Origin: a bacterium
Lineage (GTDB): Bacteria; Omnitrophota; Gorgyraeia; Velamenicoccales; JABMQK01
DNA length: 15,485 nt
Direction: 5' to 3'
NCBI GenBank assembly: GCA_013203265.1
Contig: JABMQK010000146.1
Coordinates: 1-15,485 of the forward strand
Below are positions 12,768 to 15,485 of this stretch, in pieces. Position numbers and translations under genes: made by a program. The notes under the pieces are model-generated. The model was not told where the DNA came from and ran no database searches. It saw nothing but the letters and a program-made list of their open reading frames with translations. Position 1 is the first letter of the stretch, and every line of letters begins with the position of its first letter.

Positions 12768-15485
12768 CTAAAAATTAATAATTATTTCTCCACGAAAATA
12801 AACATACTCTCCCGGCAATAAAAACTGTCTCCCTTTTTGTAAACACTGGAGAACTCTACCCCTCTGATAAAGATCGGAATTTACAATATTAAGACGAGTT
12901 TGGGAATCTATCTGCCGTGGAATTAATTTTACAGATGGAAAATGTTTACCATCTTGACCATTCTCTAGGACTCCTATAAATTTCTCTCCATTTTGCTCAA
13001 TTCCGCCATCAGTAGATAGAATCTCCCAGTCATCATCGATACCCCCTTTAAAGGAAGGAAATATTCCTTTTTCAGTATTTGTTATCCATTGGTTGTACCT
13101 TTCGGAAAGCATGATATTGGTCTGCAGACGGTCAACCTCTATTTCTTTATCTACCAATATGTGAATATCTATCCCAATAATATTATTTTTCTTCAACTTA
13201 ACCTGCCAACGTTGCCTTAGAGGCAAATATGACCATCTGCCGAGAAACTCAAGCACCCCTTCCTTTTCTATATCAATCCAAACAACTTGCGAGGCAGAAT
13301 CATACCATCGCCCCTTAGAGCGTAAAGAACTATAGACTCCGAGCCCTTTTGTTAATTCTTTATCATTCCAATATATACCGCCCCTCCCTTTATCAAAAAT
13401 AAACTTTATTTTCCGTCTTTGTAATACTTTATCAATATCTTTTAGGTTATTGCGTTTATGTTCATCCAAGACAAGGTTCACGTCAAAACATAAATGTCTT
13501 CCCTTCAGACACTTTACATTTTCTTCTGATTCAACAGTATTTACTTGTAATGCCCTTCCTCTATTAGATATATCGGAATTAAATATCTTAGCAAATTTAT
13601 TCGGAGATTTAGAGAATCTCAAAGATACCTTAGGATATTCGTTGTCTTTACTCTGAAAAACCACCTCTCCGTCCGGAATACATCGTTGCAGTATATCTGT
13701 TTGATATCCTAAAAATTTTTCAGGAAATTTCCCGGCACCATAATCACTATAATAATTTTCATATTTATCAGACCAGCCAAATTGTATGATTTTTTTGTCA
13801 ATTTCGACTTCTTCGTTAACCGCTAAATCAATCTTAAAGAATAAAGAAGAATCATTGTTTACCTCTATTTGCCAAATCTGAATAACCGGAAGATCAGGCC
13901 AAATTCCTTTCGCAACTAATTTGCTTCGGCTTTCTTTTTTCACTTCCCAATAAGCTGATTCAGAAGAATACCATCTGCGATTAACCGATATCAGGGCTAT
14001 TACGTTGCCGGCTTTAGTCAAGCTTAGATTGTTGTAAAAAATAATACACTGCCCTTTATTAAATATTATTCTTAATTTTCCGCTAGATAAAGCCGAATCA
14101 TCTTGGATCTTCGCTAAATAATTACCTACATCTGGAATATCTAATATTATCTTTCCTTTAAACAATACAAAGCTATTGCTTCGGCCTGCTGAGATATTTT
14201 GTAACCCTGCTTGTCTATATTGCAATATGCGGCAATTTGCTATATAATCTGAGTTCCATATCTGACAATCGCTTAGGGGATCCTCTTTAAATATTTCAAA
14301 AGCCAACGGGATATACTCTTTTTTTTGCCGTGACGATAGCAGACCGATACACTTTCTTGGGGCACCTCCGGGAAGAAAAGCTGACCAATCTACATCATTG
14401 TTTTCCAAAACAGGAAAATCACCGCTTTCCGTGGGAGTAAACCATTGCGAGTATTCGTTAGAAAACATAATATTTACAAACCCTTGCTCGACTTCGCCGA
14501 GATTATCGCCTTCAACTTCAATTATTAACTTAATATCATTGTCCTCTGTCAATTCTATTTTCCATGTCTGTGTTAAACCAAACTGATACAAAGTACCCTT
14601 TGCAATTAAAGCTTTACCTTCTATTGCCTCAACCTCCCAGCTTGCCTGAAAAGAACTATAATCTTTATCTCCTATACGCAAAAGTGTGTATCCGCCGGAA
14701 TCCGAAGTAAGCACCTTGTTTTGCCAATTTAGAAATATTTTACCGTTGTTAAATACAACACTTACCGGCCCTTTTTTTATAATACCAATTCCCATCTTCA
14801 TGCCGACCGTCTGAGTATAGAGAGGAATCACTTTATCGGCAGTATCATCCTTTACTACTCTCCCTTCTCTTAAGAATATTGCCCGGCTGCAAAGGCGCTG
14901 TATCATATTTATATCATGAGAAACAAAAACAATTGTTTTCCCCTGTTCCTTGAGTTGAAACACTTTCTTAATGCATTTTTTCTGAAAAAATTCATCGCCC
15001 ACAGCCAAAGTATCATCAATAAGTAATGTATCGGGATTCATGTGTATGGCAACTGCAAAAGCAAGGCGCACAAACATACCTTGGGAATAACATTTAACCG
15101 GTGCATGTATAAATTTACCCAAACCGGCAAAATCTGTGATTTCTTCATATATATTATTAATAGATTCTTCGCTCAGCCCAAACAAACTGGCACTTAAATA
15201 AACATTATCTTTTCCGGTAAGTTCTGTTTGAAAACCGGCCCCTAACTCTAGGAGTCCGGCTACTTTTCCTGTTACGTCAATATCGCCTCGGTCAGAGTGA
15301 AGCATGCCCGCTATTAACTTTAAAACAGTTGATTTTCCTGCTCCGTTTTCACCTATCAAGCCTACAATTTCACCCTTTTTTATCTCAAAATTTATATCTT
15401 TCAATGCCCAAAAATTATCCCAGGATACTTTTCTGTCAATAATGAACTTTATCCTAAACATCTCCCAGACATTTTTAAAAACAAC
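12768..15485 (-). CDS. ABC polysaccharide-export ATPase (Wzt/TagH type) with triplicated C-terminal module, 5' end outside window
   Basis: This is the cytoplasmic ATPase of a two-part exporter for O-antigen-like polysaccharide or teichoic-type polymers. The first in-window ATG (15461; residue numbers here count from it) is not the true start: the frame stays open to the edge with VVFKNVWE before MFRIKF, which matches the normal N-terminal strand of this family. The ATPase domain covers 1-220: Walker A GENGAGKST at 37-45, the family segment LLELGAGFQTELTGKDNVY, signature YSQGM at 125-129, Walker B LLIDD ending at D149-D150, LAVGD, and switch H182. Position 150 is Asp where Glu is usual. Residues ~230-897 are three diverged copies of one module, far longer than the single ~150-200-residue substrate-binding domain common in Wzt. 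No Wzm permease is present in the window; it would be expected upstream. The gene probably heads or sits early in the operon. Confidence 0.93.
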   Translation of the reverse strand, partial: VVFKNVWEMFRIKFIIDRKVSWDNFWALKDINFEIKKGEIVGLIGENGAGKSTVLKLIAGMLHSDRGDIDVTGKVAGLLELGAGFQTELTGKDNVYLSASLFGLSEESINNIYEEITDFAGLGKFIHAPVKCYSQGMFVRLAFAVAIHMNPDTLLIDDTLAVGDEFFQKKCIKKVFQLKEQGKTIVFVSHDINMIQRLCSRAIFLREGRVVKDDTADKVIPLYTQTVGMKMGIGIIKKGPVSVVFNNGKIFLNWQNKVLTSDSGGYTLLRIGDKDYSSFQASWEVEAIEGKALIAKGTLYQFGLTQTWKIELTEDNDIKLIIEVEGDNLGEVEQGFVNIMFSNEYSQWFTPTESGDFPVLENNDVDWSAFLPGGAPRKCIGLLSSRQKKEYIPLAFEIFKEDPLSDCQIWNSDYIANCRILQYRQAGLQNISAGRSNSFVLFKGKIILDIPDVGNYLAKIQDDSALSSGKLRIIFNKGQCIIFYNNLSLTKAGNVIALISVNRRWYSSESAYWEVKKESRSKLVAKGIWPDLPVIQIWQIEVNNDSSLFFKIDLAVNEEVEIDKKIIQFGWSDKYENYYSDYGAGKFPEKFLGYQTDILQRCIPDGEVVFQSKDNEYPKVSLRFSKSPNKFAKIFNSDISNRGRALQVNTVESEENVKCLKGRHLCFDVNLVLDEHKRNNLKDIDKVLQRRKIKFIFDKGRGGIYWNDKELTKGLGVYSSLRSKGRWYDSASQVVWIDIEKEGVLEFLGRWSYLPLRQRWQVKLKKNNIIGIDIHILVDKEIEVDRLQTNIMLSERYNQWITNTEKGIFPSFKGGIDDDWEILSTDGGIEQNGEKFIGVLENGQDGKHFPSVKLIPRQIDSQTRLNIVNSDLYQRGRVLQCLQKGRQFLLPGEYVYFRGEIIINF
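12771..14774 (-). repeat. Three tandem diverged protein modules in the ABC ATPase C-terminal region
   Basis: The modules lie at about 14774-14136, 14132-13458 and 13436-12771 (residues 230-442, 444-668 and 676-897). Landmarks recur at near-constant spacing: a leading VVFNNGK / RIIFNKGQ / KFIFDKGR strand; LT at 251, 481 and 703; Trp 275, 505 and 728; Trp 300, 530 and 752; NSD at 403, 628 and 861, followed by RILQ, RALQ and RVLQ; and a closing FxGxI strand in copies one and three. The pattern of alternating strands suggests beta-sandwich folds. The copies are diverged at protein level, so the duplication is old. Carbohydrate recognition is inferred from the place occupied by the Wzt C-terminal domain. 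Confidence 0.8.

Noticed and set aside
1..15485. CRISPR array, tRNA, rRNA or transposon within the window
   Set aside because: No regularly spaced identical repeats, no cloverleaf-like segment and no transposase or integrase motifs were seen on reading both strands; the space outside genes is too small.

Overview
This AT-rich bacterial window (GC roughly one third, judged by eye) carries genes only on the minus strand, so transcription runs from high to low coordinates. Eleven protein genes are packed head to tail. Spacings range from 8-base overlaps to a 46-base gap, with one larger gap of about 190 bases (10649-10838). Both end genes run off the window. I see no rRNA, tRNA, CRISPR array, transposase or phage gene. 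The taxonomy cannot be fixed from this sequence. The low GC, the dense single-strand operon and the many radical SAM enzymes beside surface-glycan genes would suit an anaerobic lineage (several uncultured phyla, for example Omnitrophota-like bacteria, are candidates), but that is only an impression.

Layout in transcription order. (1) 15485-12768: ATPase of an ABC polysaccharide exporter (Wzt/TagH type), missing its first residues at the window edge, with a very long C-terminal half made of three diverged copies of one ~220-residue module. (2) 12743-10839: family 2 glycosyltransferase fused to a radical SAM/SPASM-like enzyme. (3) The long gap, with a hairpin bracketed by 7-base direct repeats and a weak promoter candidate. 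(4) 10648-9278: B12-binding-domain radical SAM protein. (5) 9275-7272: radical SAM/SPASM-like enzyme fused to a class I methyltransferase. (6-10) 7225-1667: five more stand-alone radical SAM/SPASM-like enzymes in a row. (11) 1665-343: a second family 2 glycosyltransferase. (12) 346-1: start of a two-helix membrane protein with a heptad-like tail, cut by the window edge. The list has twelve items because the gap is item 3.

The notable feature is the tandem array of seven homologous radical SAM enzymes. They share not only the iron-sulfur core but also the C-terminal half and an unusual five-cysteine auxiliary-cluster pattern. Two of them are fused to other glycan-type enzymes. No RiPP precursor-like gene is visible. 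My reading, which is inference, is that this operon assembles, modifies and exports a cell-surface glycoconjugate. The glycosyltransferases would build it, the radical SAM set would modify it at unactivated carbons (oxidation, epimerisation, deoxygenation or methylation), the methyltransferase domain might methylate or cap it, and the triplicated C-terminal region of the ABC ATPase might recognise it for export. The membrane partner (Wzm-type permease) is not in the window and would be expected just upstream, beyond base 15485.
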